Shown piece by piece: positions 56,024 through 64,000 of a DNA stretch of 64,000 nt. This stretch comes from Propionivibrio soli (GTDB lineage Bacteria; Pseudomonadota; Gammaproteobacteria; Burkholderiales; Rhodocyclaceae). Position 1 is the stretch's first letter. Each line of letters opens with the position of its first letter. Made by a program: the position numbers and the translations under genes. A model generated the notes under the pieces. It was not told where the DNA came from and searched no databases. It worked only from the letters and a program-made list of their open reading frames with translations. The stretch is from the NCBI RefSeq assembly GCF_025770765.1, contig NZ_JANZKY010000005.1, positions 1-64,000 on the forward strand, in the 5' to 3' direction.

Positions 56024-56044
56024 CATCGTCATGGAGTAATGTGG

Positions 56045-57445
56045 ATGGGTAAGTTGAAGCAAGCCGGATTGATCGGTGTTGGGCTGGTAGGCGGCGTACT
56101 GATCAGCCTGCAGTTTTCGGCGATCGCTCAGAAAGACACGCGAGCCACCCTGCCGGTCGAAGAACTGCGCACGTTCGCCGAGGTGTTCAACGCCATCAAG
56201 CAGGGCTACGTCGAACCCGTTGAGGACAAGAAGCTGATCACGCATGCCATCAGTGGCATGCTGTCGAATCTCGATCCGCACTCCTCCTATCTGGATGCAG
56301 ACGCGTACAAGGATTTGCAGGTAGGAACGCAAGGTGAATTTGGCGGCTTGGGTATCGAGGTCGGAATGGAAGACGGCCTCGTCAAAGTCGTCTCGCCGAT
56401 TGAAGACACTCCCGCCGACCGTGCCGGAGTAAAGTCGGGCGACCTGATCTTCAAGCTTGATGAAACGCTGGTCAAAGGCATGACGTTGTCGGACGCCGTC
56501 AAGCGCATGCGTGGCAAGCCGAAGACGCAAATCAAACTAACCATCCTGCGCAAGGGCGAGACCAAGCCGCTTGAAATCACGTTGACGCGCGAAATCATTA
56601 AGGTTCAGAGCGTCAAGTCGAAGCTCGTCGAACCGGGCTACGGATACCTGCGAGTTACGTCTTTCCAGGAAAATACGACCTCGTCCGTGGTCAAGCATCT
56701 GAACGACCTATACAAACCCGGACCGCTCAAGGGCATCGTTCTCGATCTGCGCAACGACCCCGGCGGACTGCTGAACACGGCAATCGGCGTCTCTGCCGCC
56801 TTCCTGCCGCCGCAAACGCTTGTCACTTCGACCGATGGTCGAACACCGGACGCCAAGCACCAGTATTTCGCGGTTCCCGACGATTATCTCCGCGGAACCA
56901 AGGATGACTACATGAAGGCGTTGCCGCCAGAGGCACGCAAGGTGCCGATGGTCGTCCTGATCAATGGCGGCTCGGCCTCAGCATCCGAAATCGTGGCTGG
57001 TGCCCTTCAGGATCATAAGCGTGCGGTAGTCATGGGCACCGGAAGTTTTGGTAAGGGCTCTGTCCAGACCGTCCTTCCGCTACCGGGCGGCGCCGCCATC
57101 AAACTCACGACGGCACGCTATTTCACCCCGTCCGGACGGTCGATCCAGGCGAAAGGGATCGTTCCTGATATCGTGGTTGAAGAGCGCGCCAATGGCACCT
57201 CGGCGACTCGTCTGAGGGAAGTGGATCTTGAGAACCACTTGGAAAACGGCACGAAAGACATCGCCCAACCCGGCAAGGCACCGGCCAAAACGCCAGCCGC
57301 CAAACCGAAGAACGGCGCCACCAAAGAAGACGAGGACGAATCAGCGGATTTGCCGAGCCGGGAACTGGCGTCGAAGAACGACTATCAGTTGAGCCAGGCG
57401 CTGAATCTCCTCAAGGGGCTGCAGATCATGCAGCCGAAGCCGTAG
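56045..57445 (+). CDS. ctpA: Carboxyl-terminal processing protease (S41 family)
   Basis: Periplasmic serine protease (466 aa). N-terminal membrane/signal segment (7-27), PDZ domain (about 85-170, with GGLGIEVGMEDGLVKVVSP) and S41 core. The catalytic serine is in NGGSASASEIVAGAL and the lysine in GTGSFGKGSVQT. The C-terminus is a lysine/proline-rich tail. ATG 56045 is chosen because GGAG is 8 nt upstream; ATG 56039 is two codons earlier. The EnvC-CtpA pairing is frequent and suggests joint work on peptidoglycan hydrolases. Confidence 0.94.
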   Translation: MGKLKQAGLIGVGLVGGVLISLQFSAIAQKDTRATLPVEELRTFAEVFNAIKQGYVEPVEDKKLITHAISGMLSNLDPHSSYLDADAYKDLQVGTQGEFGGLGIEVGMEDGLVKVVSPIEDTPADRAGVKSGDLIFKLDETLVKGMTLSDAVKRMRGKPKTQIKLTILRKGETKPLEITLTREIIKVQSVKSKLVEPGYGYLRVTSFQENTTSSVVKHLNDLYKPGPLKGIVLDLRNDPGGLLNTAIGVSAAFLPPQTLVTSTDGRTPDAKHQYFAVPDDYLRGTKDDYMKALPPEARKVPMVVLINGGSASASEIVAGALQDHKRAVVMGTGSFGKGSVQTVLPLPGGAAIKLTTARYFTPSGRSIQAKGIVPDIVVEERANGTSATRLREVDLENHLENGTKDIAQPGKAPAKTPAAKPKNGATKEDEDESADLPSRELASKNDYQLSQALNLLKGLQIMQPKP

Positions 57446-57466
57446 CGTTTCCCTCTCGGGCGCGAC

Positions 57467-57892
57467 GTGAAGCGGCCGGCGGTAACTGGACATAAACCGG
57501 AACCGATCCGCAAGGAACGGAACATTCTGTTTTCCAAGTTTCCGCCGGGTCAGGTACCGGAGGCCGCGAGCTTCCTCTCGCGCATCGACCATGTCGAGGC
57601 GACCCCGGACGTATCCCACCTCGCGGTTGGCGTGGCTTATGATTTACGCGAGCACTCGCTGGAAGAACTGGAAGTCTCACTGGAAGACAAGGGGTTCCAC
57701 CTCGACTCGACGTTGATGAGCAAACTAATGCGCGCGCTCATCTACTACATCGAAGAAACGCAATTGCATAACCTGGAAGCTCCCGACCGGCCACTGAAGA
57801 AATCTCAGAACGAAGCCTACACGCACGCCTGGGAGCGGCACCCGCACGGGGACCACGACGATACGCCGCCGGAATGGCGCGAATACAAATAG
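57467..57892 (+). CDS. Conserved hypothetical protein
   Basis: Unrecognised protein (141 aa). No signal peptide or membrane segment. Residues about 35-110 alternate strands and helices (SFLSRIDHVEATPDVSHLAV, EELEVSLEDKGFHLD, LMRALIYYIEE), a pattern reminiscent of a small ferredoxin-like or heavy-metal-associated fold without its CxxC. The C-terminus is rich in His, Asp and charged residues (ERHPHGDHDD). GTG start without a clear ribosome binding site. It lies between ctpA and moeB on the same strand. Confidence 0.7.
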   Translation: MKRPAVTGHKPEPIRKERNILFSKFPPGQVPEAASFLSRIDHVEATPDVSHLAVGVAYDLREHSLEELEVSLEDKGFHLDSTLMSKLMRALIYYIEETQLHNLEAPDRPLKKSQNEAYTHAWERHPHGDHDDTPPEWREYK

Positions 57893-57960
57893 CCGGGTTT
57901 GGCCGCTGAACGCTTCGTTTCCCGCTATTCAATTAATCGACCCATCGCTTACGGGATGAG

Positions 57961-58725
57961 ATGACCGACGATCAACTCGTGCGTTACAGCCGCCACATTC
58001 TGCTCAATGAGGTGGGTATCGAGGGGCAATTAAAGATCATCGAATCGCAAGTGCTCGTCGTGGGGGCCGGAGGCCTTGGTTCTCCCGCCGCTTTGTACCT
58101 TGCGTCCGCGGGTGTCGGGCGCCTCGTTATCGCTGATGGTGACAACGTCGATCTGACCAACCTGCAGCGGCAAATCCTGCACACCGAGGCACGCGTTGGG
58201 CAAGCCAAGGTGCTTTCCGCCCAGACCGCCCTGGGAAGTATCAATTCCGACGTTGTCGTCGAACCTATCGCCCAACGGTTGTCCGATGACGCGCTCGACG
58301 AGGTTGTCGGGCGCGTCAATCTCGTCGTCGATTGCTGTGACAACTTCGCCACACGGCACGCTGTAAACCGCGCTTGTGTGAAACACCGCAAACCCCTCGT
58401 TTCCGGCGCCGCCATCCGCTTCAGCGGGCAATTGGCGGTATTCGACCCACGGCGCCCTGACACACCGTGCTACCACTGTCTTTTTCCCGAGGGAGAAGAC
58501 GTCGAGGAAACGCGCTGCGCCGTAATGGGCGTTTTCGCTCCGCTAACCGGAATCATCGGAACAATGCAGGCGGCCGAAGCCTTGAAACTGCTGTCGGGTG
58601 CTGGAGAACCGGCCACCGGGCGCTTGCAGTTGCTCAACGGACTGACGATGGAATGGCGTAGTGTTCGGTTCGCCAAGGACCCGGAATGTCCAATCTGCGC
58701 GACTCCTGCCTGCCGGCGAATCTGA
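57961..58725 (+). CDS. moeB: ThiF/MoeB/HesA family adenylyltransferase
   Basis: E1-like enzyme (254 aa) that adenylates the C-terminus of a ubiquitin-like sulfur carrier. ATP-binding VVGAGGLGSPAALYLASAGVG near residue 32, DGDNVDLTNLQRQ, and zinc-binding cysteine pairs CYHC and CPIC. No rhodanese domain. MoeB and ThiF cannot be separated by sequence alone; no carrier protein gene is adjacent. Confidence 0.9.
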   Translation: MTDDQLVRYSRHILLNEVGIEGQLKIIESQVLVVGAGGLGSPAALYLASAGVGRLVIADGDNVDLTNLQRQILHTEARVGQAKVLSAQTALGSINSDVVVEPIAQRLSDDALDEVVGRVNLVVDCCDNFATRHAVNRACVKHRKPLVSGAAIRFSGQLAVFDPRRPDTPCYHCLFPEGEDVEETRCAVMGVFAPLTGIIGTMQAAEALKLLSGAGEPATGRLQLLNGLTMEWRSVRFAKDPECPICATPACRRI

Positions 58726-58833
58726 AAAGATTGACACTCCCATCGATGGATTACACGGAGCAAACCGACGGCACTTGGTAGCCAGAGACAATTGCCATGC
58801 GATCGGTATGCAAGCGGAGTTTCTGTGACTCGC

Positions 58834-59919
58834 TCAGGAAAACCGCGCGACAACCCGCAGATCGGAACCGACGAGACGCGCATCTCGAATTACCAAGGGG
58901 CGTTTGTCGTCGAGCGAGCCAAGCGCCGGTAGATCAAACATCCCGCGAGCGGCGTCACCAACTATGCACGGAGCCATATAAAGCAGCAGTTCGTCGAGCA
59001 GGCCGGAGTCAAGCAAGGCGCCGTTCAGCCGATATCCGCCTTCGACATGGACTTCATTGAGGCCGCGTCGCCCGAGTTCGCGCAACAAGGCCGGCAGATC
59101 GACGCGGCCGTTTCCATCGGTGAATAACGCGACTTCAGCACCGCGAGCAAGCAGAGGCGCCGCTTTCTCCGCGTCTGGATTTGCCGTTGCAACGAGCACG
59201 CGCCCCTCGTCGAACAAACGTGCGGACGAAGAAATTTCGAGCCGGTTGTCGATAACGATCTTGAGAGGCTGCCTCGGCGTACCGACGTCGCGAACGTTCA
59301 GACGCGGGTCATCGCTGCGCACCGTGCCCGCCCCCGTCAGAATCGCGCAGGCCCGGGCTCGCCAACGGTGCCCGTCCTGGCGTGCTGCAGGGCCGGTGAT
59401 CCATTGGCTGACGCCATTCTGGAGGGCGGTCTTTCCGTCGAGCGTCGATGCCAGCTTGGTGCGTAACCAGGGCCTGCCGCGCGTCATCCGCCAAACAAAG
59501 CCGAGGTTCAATTCTCGCGCTTCGCCGTTGAGCAACCCACACTCGGCGACGATCCCGGCGGCCAGGAGCCTCGCCATTCCCTGGCCGGCGACCTGGGGAT
59601 TGGGGTCCTCCATCGCGGCCACCACCCGCGCAACCCCTGCATCGATAAGTGCGTCCGTACACGGCGGCGTCCGGCCGTGATGACAACAGGGTTCTAGGGT
59701 GACATAGGCGGTTGCCCCGCGCGCCGCCTCACCGGCCTCGGCCAGGGCCACCCTCTCGGCATGTGGCCCGCCGGCTTTTTCGTGCCAGCCTTCGCCGACC
59801 ACCGTGCCATTCTTGACGAGGACGCAGCCCACGCGGGGATTGGGTGTGGTCGTAAACAAGCCGCGTTCGGCAAGGCGCAGGGCGCGCGCCATGTGCTCGT
59901 GGTCGGCGGCGCTGAACAT
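58834..59919 (-). CDS. ribD: Bifunctional riboflavin biosynthesis protein RibD
   Basis: Deaminase-reductase (361 aa) for two early steps of riboflavin synthesis. The N-terminal deaminase has HAERVALAEAGEAARG and TLEPCCHHGRTPPC (zinc ligands His and two Cys). The reductase starts near residue 145 (RPWLRTKLASTLDGKTAL) and includes VHVEGG. It follows nrdR after 8 bp, the standard glyA-nrdR-ribD order. Confidence 0.96.
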   Translation of the reverse strand: MFSAADHEHMARALRLAERGLFTTTPNPRVGCVLVKNGTVVGEGWHEKAGGPHAERVALAEAGEAARGATAYVTLEPCCHHGRTPPCTDALIDAGVARVVAAMEDPNPQVAGQGMARLLAAGIVAECGLLNGEARELNLGFVWRMTRGRPWLRTKLASTLDGKTALQNGVSQWITGPAARQDGHRWRARACAILTGAGTVRSDDPRLNVRDVGTPRQPLKIVIDNRLEISSSARLFDEGRVLVATANPDAEKAAPLLARGAEVALFTDGNGRVDLPALLRELGRRGLNEVHVEGGYRLNGALLDSGLLDELLLYMAPCIVGDAARGMFDLPALGSLDDKRPLVIRDARLVGSDLRVVARFS

Positions 59920-59927
59920 CGGAAAGG

Positions 59928-60398
59928 CTACCTGCCCCGGCGCTGGCCCGGCCGCGAAACTTCACGGACGAGATCTGAAAACTCGTCCACATCTTCGAAA
60001 TTGCGATAGACCGAGGCGAAGCGAACGTAAGCGACCTTGTCGAGCTTCTTCAATTCGCGCATGACCATCTCGCCGATTTTCTCGGACGGAATCTCGCGCT
60101 CGCCAAGCACCAGTAGCTTTTCTTCGATGCGGGCGAGGGCCGCGTCCACGCCTTCCACCGTCACCGGACGTTTGCGCAGCGCGAGCCAGAGACTGGCGGC
60201 GAGCTTGTCGCGGTCAAAGTCAACACGCGAGCCATTTTTCTTAACAACCTGCGGCAAGCGTATCTCAGCACGCTCATAGGTGGAAAAACGCTTGTCGCAG
60301 CTCAGGCAACGACGACGGCGTCGAACGATGTCGCCGTCGTCGTTGATCCGCGTATCGGCAACCGTCGTTTCCGCAGCTCCGCAGAATGGGCATTTCAT
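59928..60398 (-). CDS. nrdR: Transcriptional repressor NrdR
   Basis: ATP/dATP-sensing repressor of ribonucleotide reductase genes (156 aa). N-terminal zinc ribbon CPFC and CLSC (residues 3-34) and an ATP-cone domain (about 49-139, [19 protein letters not shown]). Located between glyA and ribD as in many proteobacteria. Confidence 0.97.
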   Translation of the reverse strand: MKCPFCGAAETTVADTRINDDGDIVRRRRRCLSCDKRFSTYERAEIRLPQVVKKNGSRVDFDRDKLAASLWLALRKRPVTVEGVDAALARIEEKLLVLGEREIPSEKIGEMVMRELKKLDKVAYVRFASVYRNFEDVDEFSDLVREVSRPGQRRGR

Positions 60399-60451
60399 CT
60401 CAGAACCTCACCGGCTCCCCGATTTCCGGGAAAAGCGAGGACGCTCGGCGA

Positions 60452-61702
60452 TCACGCACCGTAGACCGGATACTTCTTGCACAGCGCCGCTACTTGTTGG
60501 CGCACACGTGCAATGACGCTCTCATCGCTTGGCGCATCGAGGATATCAGCGATGAGATGGGCAACCTCTTCGGCCTCGATCTCGGTAAACCCCCGCGTCG
60601 TCATCGCCGGCGTTCCGATTCGGATGCCGGACGTGACCATGGGTTTCTCGGGGTCGTTGGGGATCGCGTTTTTGTTGACCGTGATATGCGCCTTCCCAAG
60701 CACCGCTTCGGCTTCTTTGCCCGTGATGTTCTTGGAGCGCAGATCAACGAGGAACACGTGTGATTCGGTGCGTCCCGACACGATGCGCAACCCACGCTGT
60801 TCGGCGAGCACGCGTGACATGACGCGGGCATTGGCAACGACCATTTCCTGGTACTCAGCGAATTCTGGGCTGAGCGCTTCCTTGAACGCAGCCGCTTTGG
60901 CGGCAATAACATGCATCAATGGGCCGCCTTGCAGGCCGGGGAAGATCGCCGAGTTGATGGCTTTCTCGTGCTCGGCCTTCATCAGGATCACACCGCCGCG
61001 CGGTCCGCGCAACGTCTTGTGGGTCGTTGAGGTGACCACGTCGGCAAACGGAACCGGATTCGGATAGCAACCGGCGGCAATCAGTCCGGCGTAGTGCGCC
61101 ATGTCCACCCAGAAGATGGCACCCACTTCCTTGGCGACCTTGGCGAAGCGTTCGAAATCGATGCGCAACGAGTAGGCCGATGCACCGGCGATGATGATCC
61201 GCGGCTTGTGTTCGCGCGCGAGCGCTTCCATGCGGTCATAGTCGATCTCTTCGCTCTCGTTGAGCCCGTAGGCGACAACGTTGAACCATTTCCCCGACAT
61301 GTTCAGCGGCATGCCGTGCGTGAGGTGTCCGCCTTCCGCCAAGCTCATGCCCATGATCGTGTCGCCCGGCTTAGCGAACGCCATGAGCACGGCTTGGTTG
61401 GCCTGGGAACCCGAGTTCGGCTGGACGTTGGCGGCGTCGGCTCCGAAGAGCTTTTTCAAGCGATCAATGGCAATCTGTTCTGCGATATCCACGTACTCGC
61501 AACCGCCGTAATAACGCTTGCCCGGATAACCTTCGGCATACTTGTTCGTCAGCTGCGACCCTTGCGCCTGCATCACCGCCTTGCTGACGTAGTTCTCCGA
61601 GGCGATGAGCTCGATGTGCTCTTCCTGGCGACGATTCTCCTTCTCGATCGCCTGCCACAGTTCCGGATCAACCACTGCCAAGGTGTCTTTAGCCGAAAAC
61701 AT
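60452..61702 (-). CDS. glyA: Serine hydroxymethyltransferase
   Basis: PLP enzyme (416 aa) converting serine and tetrahydrofolate to glycine and methylene-THF. The PLP lysine lies in [14 protein letters not shown] near residue 230; other motifs are [24 protein letters not shown] and [12 protein letters not shown] 61702 has GAGG 7 nt upstream. First of glyA-nrdR-ribD; a histidine phosphatase gene lies 55 bp upstream on the same strand. Confidence 0.97.
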   Translation of the reverse strand: MFSAKDTLAVVDPELWQAIEKENRRQEEHIELIASENYVSKAVMQAQGSQLTNKYAEGYPGKRYYGGCEYVDIAEQIAIDRLKKLFGADAANVQPNSGSQANQAVLMAFAKPGDTIMGMSLAEGGHLTHGMPLNMSGKWFNVVAYGLNESEEIDYDRMEALAREHKPRIIIAGASAYSLRIDFERFAKVAKEVGAIFWVDMAHYAGLIAAGCYPNPVPFADVVTSTTHKTLRGPRGGVILMKAEHEKAINSAIFPGLQGGPLMHVIAAKAAAFKEALSPEFAEYQEMVVANARVMSRVLAEQRGLRIVSGRTESHVFLVDLRSKNITGKEAEAVLGKAHITVNKNAIPNDPEKPMVTSGIRIGTPAMTTRGFTEIEAEEVAHLIADILDAPSDESVIARVRQQVAALCKKYPVYGA

Positions 61703-61757
61703 CGTTTGCCTCACAAGCCATTGAAAAGTGGCGAATTGTAACACGCAGCAACGGGTA

Positions 61758-62390
61758 TTACGGCTCCTCCGGCCCATTCCCCACAGGGGTTAGGTGAGTC
61801 ACGTCGGCCCACCGCTCGATCGAACAGGACCGTTCTTCGATGCAAATCCAGTTGATGCCTGCATTAGGAATCGCGTAGTTCCGCGGAGTTTCCGGCGGCA
61901 ATCCGTGGATCCATTGGTAAACCGCGTCGAGTACCCCGCCGTGCGTCACGACGACAATATTTTGCTCGGGATGATAGTCCACCAACTCCTGCAGGCAAGC
62001 AATTACCCGCTCGCGGAACTGTCGCCGACTTTCTCCGCCGGGCGGAACATAGTCCGGATCTCGCCGGGCAAACGCTTCGGCATCCGCCGCGTACGTGGCT
62101 CGTATCTCTGCAATCGTCATCCCCTCGCAACGGCCGAAATTGCGTTCGCGTAACGCAACCAGGGGGACGACGGGCAAGCCGAGCGCCTCTGCGATCGGAG
62201 CCGCGGTACGCCTGGCGCGCTGAAGGTCGCTGCTATAAATGGCCGCCGCGGAAGTCCCGGCGAAAGCGAGCCCGGCCGCGAGGGCTTGCGCCTCCCCCAC
62301 GCGATTCAACGGCAGATCCCGGTGACCCTGCATACGTAACGCCACATTCCAGTCCGTCTGTCCGTGACGGACCAAGCAAATCCTCGTCAT
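61758..62390 (-). CDS. Histidine phosphatase family protein
   Basis: Cofactor-independent phosphoglycerate mutase-like phosphatase (210 aa). The phosphohistidine motif [11 protein letters not shown] starts at residue 5 and the second histidine is in [12 protein letters not shown] near residue 148. Full length for the family; the substrate is not evident. ATG 62390 follows GGAAAAGGA. Divergent from the TRAP transporter across about 250 bp. Confidence 0.9.
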   Translation of the reverse strand: MTRICLVRHGQTDWNVALRMQGHRDLPLNRVGEAQALAAGLAFAGTSAAAIYSSDLQRARRTAAPIAEALGLPVVPLVALRERNFGRCEGMTIAEIRATYAADAEAFARRDPDYVPPGGESRRQFRERVIACLQELVDYHPEQNIVVVTHGGVLDAVYQWIHGLPPETPRNYAIPNAGINWICIEERSCSIERWADVTHLTPVGNGPEEP

Positions 62391-62638
62391 TCCTTTTCCA
62401 TGTATCGCAATTCGATACGTCAATAGGCGTTGGGAACGGTACCCTGACGCCACAGCTTCGGGAACGGTCTCATCGTGACCGTCACCAGCCTTCTGTGGGA
62501 TAATCGCGCGTTCCCCCTCGCCACCTGCAGATCTGGGCTGCGCCTGCTGAAGAAGCGGAATCTTGCAGCAACCGGGCACGAGTGTCGATCGCCGAACGTC
62601 AAAAGAACATTAACAGATTCAATCTCGAAGGAATGCCC
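62391..62638. other. Divergent intergenic region, histidine phosphatase / TRAP transporter
   Basis: About 250 bases without a convincing gene; a frame across it on the minus strand is only an upstream extension of the phosphatase frame. No clear promoter, operator or riboswitch was recognised. Confidence 0.5.
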
Positions 62639-63226
62639 GTGAACGCCCTCCTTAAGCTGTCACGCGCGATTGACGCGTTGACCGAACGAATCGGCAAGAT
62701 CGCCCTCTGGGTGGTCCTGATCGTCGTGCTAATCAGCGCCGGCAACGCGGTGATGCGTTACACCCTGAACTTCAGTTCCAACGCTTTTCTCGAGGTCCAG
62801 TGGAACCTGTTCGGCCTGATTTTCCTTTCCTGCTCGGGCTATACCCTGCTCAGAAACGAACATGTGCGCATCGATCTGATATCGGGCCGGTTCTCAAGGC
62901 GCACTCAAGCGTGGATCGACGTTTTCGGCATTCTCTTTTTCCTGATGCCAATGGCGGTGGCGATTCTTGTCCTTTCGTGGCCGGTGTTCATGCACGCCTT
63001 CGAATCGAGCGAGATGTCCAACAGCGCCGGCGGACTCATCGTCTGGCCTGCTCGCTTGATGGTCCCTGTCGGTTTCCTTCTACTCATCGTGCAAGGGATT
63101 TCCGAACTCATAAAAAGAATCGGGTTTCTGAAGGGCCTTTGTCCGGACCCCACATCCAAGCGTAACGAAGTCTCGGCCGAGGAAGAGCTGGCACGGGCGA
63201 TCCGACAGCGAAAGGGAGCTAAATGA
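62639..63226 (+). CDS. TRAP transporter small permease (DctQ family)
   Basis: Four-helix inner membrane subunit (195 aa) of a tripartite ATP-independent transporter for organic acids. Segments near residues 22-44, 55-76, 93-116 and 137-160, with the family motif SAGNAVMRYTLNFSSNAFLEVQWNLF-like region (split between helices 1 and 2). GTG 62639 is chosen because GAAGGA is 6 nt upstream; the ATG at 62633 abuts that site. It overlaps the large permease by 4 bp. Confidence 0.9.
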   Translation: MNALLKLSRAIDALTERIGKIALWVVLIVVLISAGNAVMRYTLNFSSNAFLEVQWNLFGLIFLSCSGYTLLRNEHVRIDLISGRFSRRTQAWIDVFGILFFLMPMAVAILVLSWPVFMHAFESSEMSNSAGGLIVWPARLMVPVGFLLLIVQGISELIKRIGFLKGLCPDPTSKRNEVSAEEELARAIRQRKGAK

Positions 63227-64000
63227 TGGCCGAGTTTATCGTCGCGAATATGGCGCCGATCATGTTCGCTTCCATGGTGGCGTTCCTGCTTCTCGGTTTC
63301 CCGGTTGCTTTTGCCCTGGCTGCAAATGGGGTCGTTTTCGGACTGCTCGGGATCGAACTCGGGCTGCTCGGTCCGCAGATATTCCAAGCATTGCCCGACC
63401 GCATCATGAGCGTGATGTCGAACGAGACGCTCTTGGCAGTACCGTTCTTCACGTTCATGGGGCTCATCCTCGAGCGCTCCGGCATGGCCGAAGACTTGCT
63501 GGAAACGATTGGGCAATTGTTTGGCCCGATACGCGGCGGTCTCGCCTATGCCGTCATTTTCGTCGGCGCTTTACTGGCGGCAACCACGGGGGTCGTCGCC
63601 GCCTCAGTAATCTCGATGGGATTGATTTCGCTGCCCATCATGCTGCGCTACGGATACGACAAACGGCTTGCCAGCGGCGTCATTGCCGCCTCTGGAACCC
63701 TCGCCCAGATCATTCCACCTTCCCTCGTATTAATTATCATGGCTGACCAACTGGGTCGGTCAGTCGGCGACATGTACGCCGGCGCCTTCATCCCTGGGAT
63801 GGTGCTGACCGGCCTCTATGTCTCCTACGTGATTGCTGTCTCGATCGTTAAGCCGCACTGGGTGCCAGCGCTCCCACCGGAAGCCCGGACGTTGCGCGGC
63901 GTTCGGCTCGCTTTGAGGGTCCTCACAACGCTCGTGCCGCCGTTGCTTCTGATTTTTCTTGTGCTCGGAACGATCTTTCTCGGTATTGCGACACCCACCG
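63223..64000 (+). CDS. TRAP transporter large permease (DctM family), 3' end missing
   Basis: The frame opens with ATGATGGCCGAG at 63223, overlapping the small permease stop (ATGA), with AAGGGAG upstream, and stays open to the window edge (259 codons seen of about 430 usual). Highly hydrophobic; FLLLGFPVAFALAANG, SVMSNETLLAVPFFTFMG and SGTLAQIIPPSLVLIIMAD are typical of DctM. The solute-binding protein gene is not in the window, so the substrate cannot be assigned. Confidence 0.93.
   Translation, partial: MMAEFIVANMAPIMFASMVAFLLLGFPVAFALAANGVVFGLLGIELGLLGPQIFQALPDRIMSVMSNETLLAVPFFTFMGLILERSGMAEDLLETIGQLFGPIRGGLAYAVIFVGALLAATTGVVAASVISMGLISLPIMLRYGYDKRLASGVIAASGTLAQIIPPSLVLIIMADQLGRSVGDMYAGAFIPGMVLTGLYVSYVIAVSIVKPHWVPALPPEARTLRGVRLALRVLTTLVPPLLLIFLVLGTIFLGIATPT

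Overview
The window looks like a chromosomal segment of a betaproteobacterium, most likely Rhodocyclales or a close relative. This rests on gene content and order: rplM-rpsI, bactofilin-erpA, nudH-CNP1-coq7, pilBCD, argB-nucleotidase-slmA, rhodanese-grxC-secB-gpsA, glyA-nrdR-ribD, and a complete MSHA pilus locus. Almost everything is housekeeping, densely packed, with many 1-17 bp overlaps between neighbouring genes. No tRNA gene, CRISPR array, insertion sequence or prophage gene was seen.

Layout: 1-561 is the 5' end of a 16S rRNA gene (operon running leftward out of the window) with its leader, boxA and two near-identical tandem promoters. 0.5-9.7 kb: cell wall peptidase, erpA, bactofilin, DUF6776 protein, rpsI/rplM, an OsmC protein, coq7, CNP1-like protein, rppH, proS and a lytic transglycosylase. 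9.7-16.9 kb: ffh, a CcsA-like protein, pilB-pilC-pilD, an FmdB-like zinc ribbon and a DUF502 membrane protein. 16.9-24 kb: aspS, a secreted RNase with its barstar inhibitor, nudB, a CWC protein, argB, a HAD nucleotidase, slmA and an acyltransferase. 24-32 kb: DUF4124 protein, hemB, a candidate small RNA, ysxC, cytochrome c4, a CBS protein, gpmI, bioC, bioB and comF.

32.2-50.8 kb is one leftward MSHA type IV pilus locus, read as mshE-G-F-pilin-pilin-C-D-O-P-Q followed by mshI-(PilN-like)-J-K-L-M-N. It encodes a motor ATPase with an intact-looking c-di-GMP-binding MshEN domain, the inner membrane platform, secretin, pilins and a 1657-residue LamG-containing surface protein. The prepilin peptidase it needs is most likely PilD, encoded at 15 kb beside a second ATPase/platform pair (PilB/PilC). 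A hairpin with a T-run directly after the second pilin gene may limit transcription into the minor pilin genes.

50.9-64 kb: trmL, gpsA, an SH3 protein, secB, grxC, a membrane rhodanese, an ArsR regulator with the cysteine spacing of persulfide sensors, an EnvC-like factor, a CtpA protease, a hypothetical protein, moeB, ribD, nrdR, glyA, a histidine phosphatase and the start of a TRAP transporter cut by the window edge. The best leads are the RNase/barstar pair, the candidate small RNA between ysxC and hemB, the MSHA locus with its attenuator and giant adhesin, and the ArsR/rhodanese pair. All assignments come from reading the sequence and recalling families; no database search was run.
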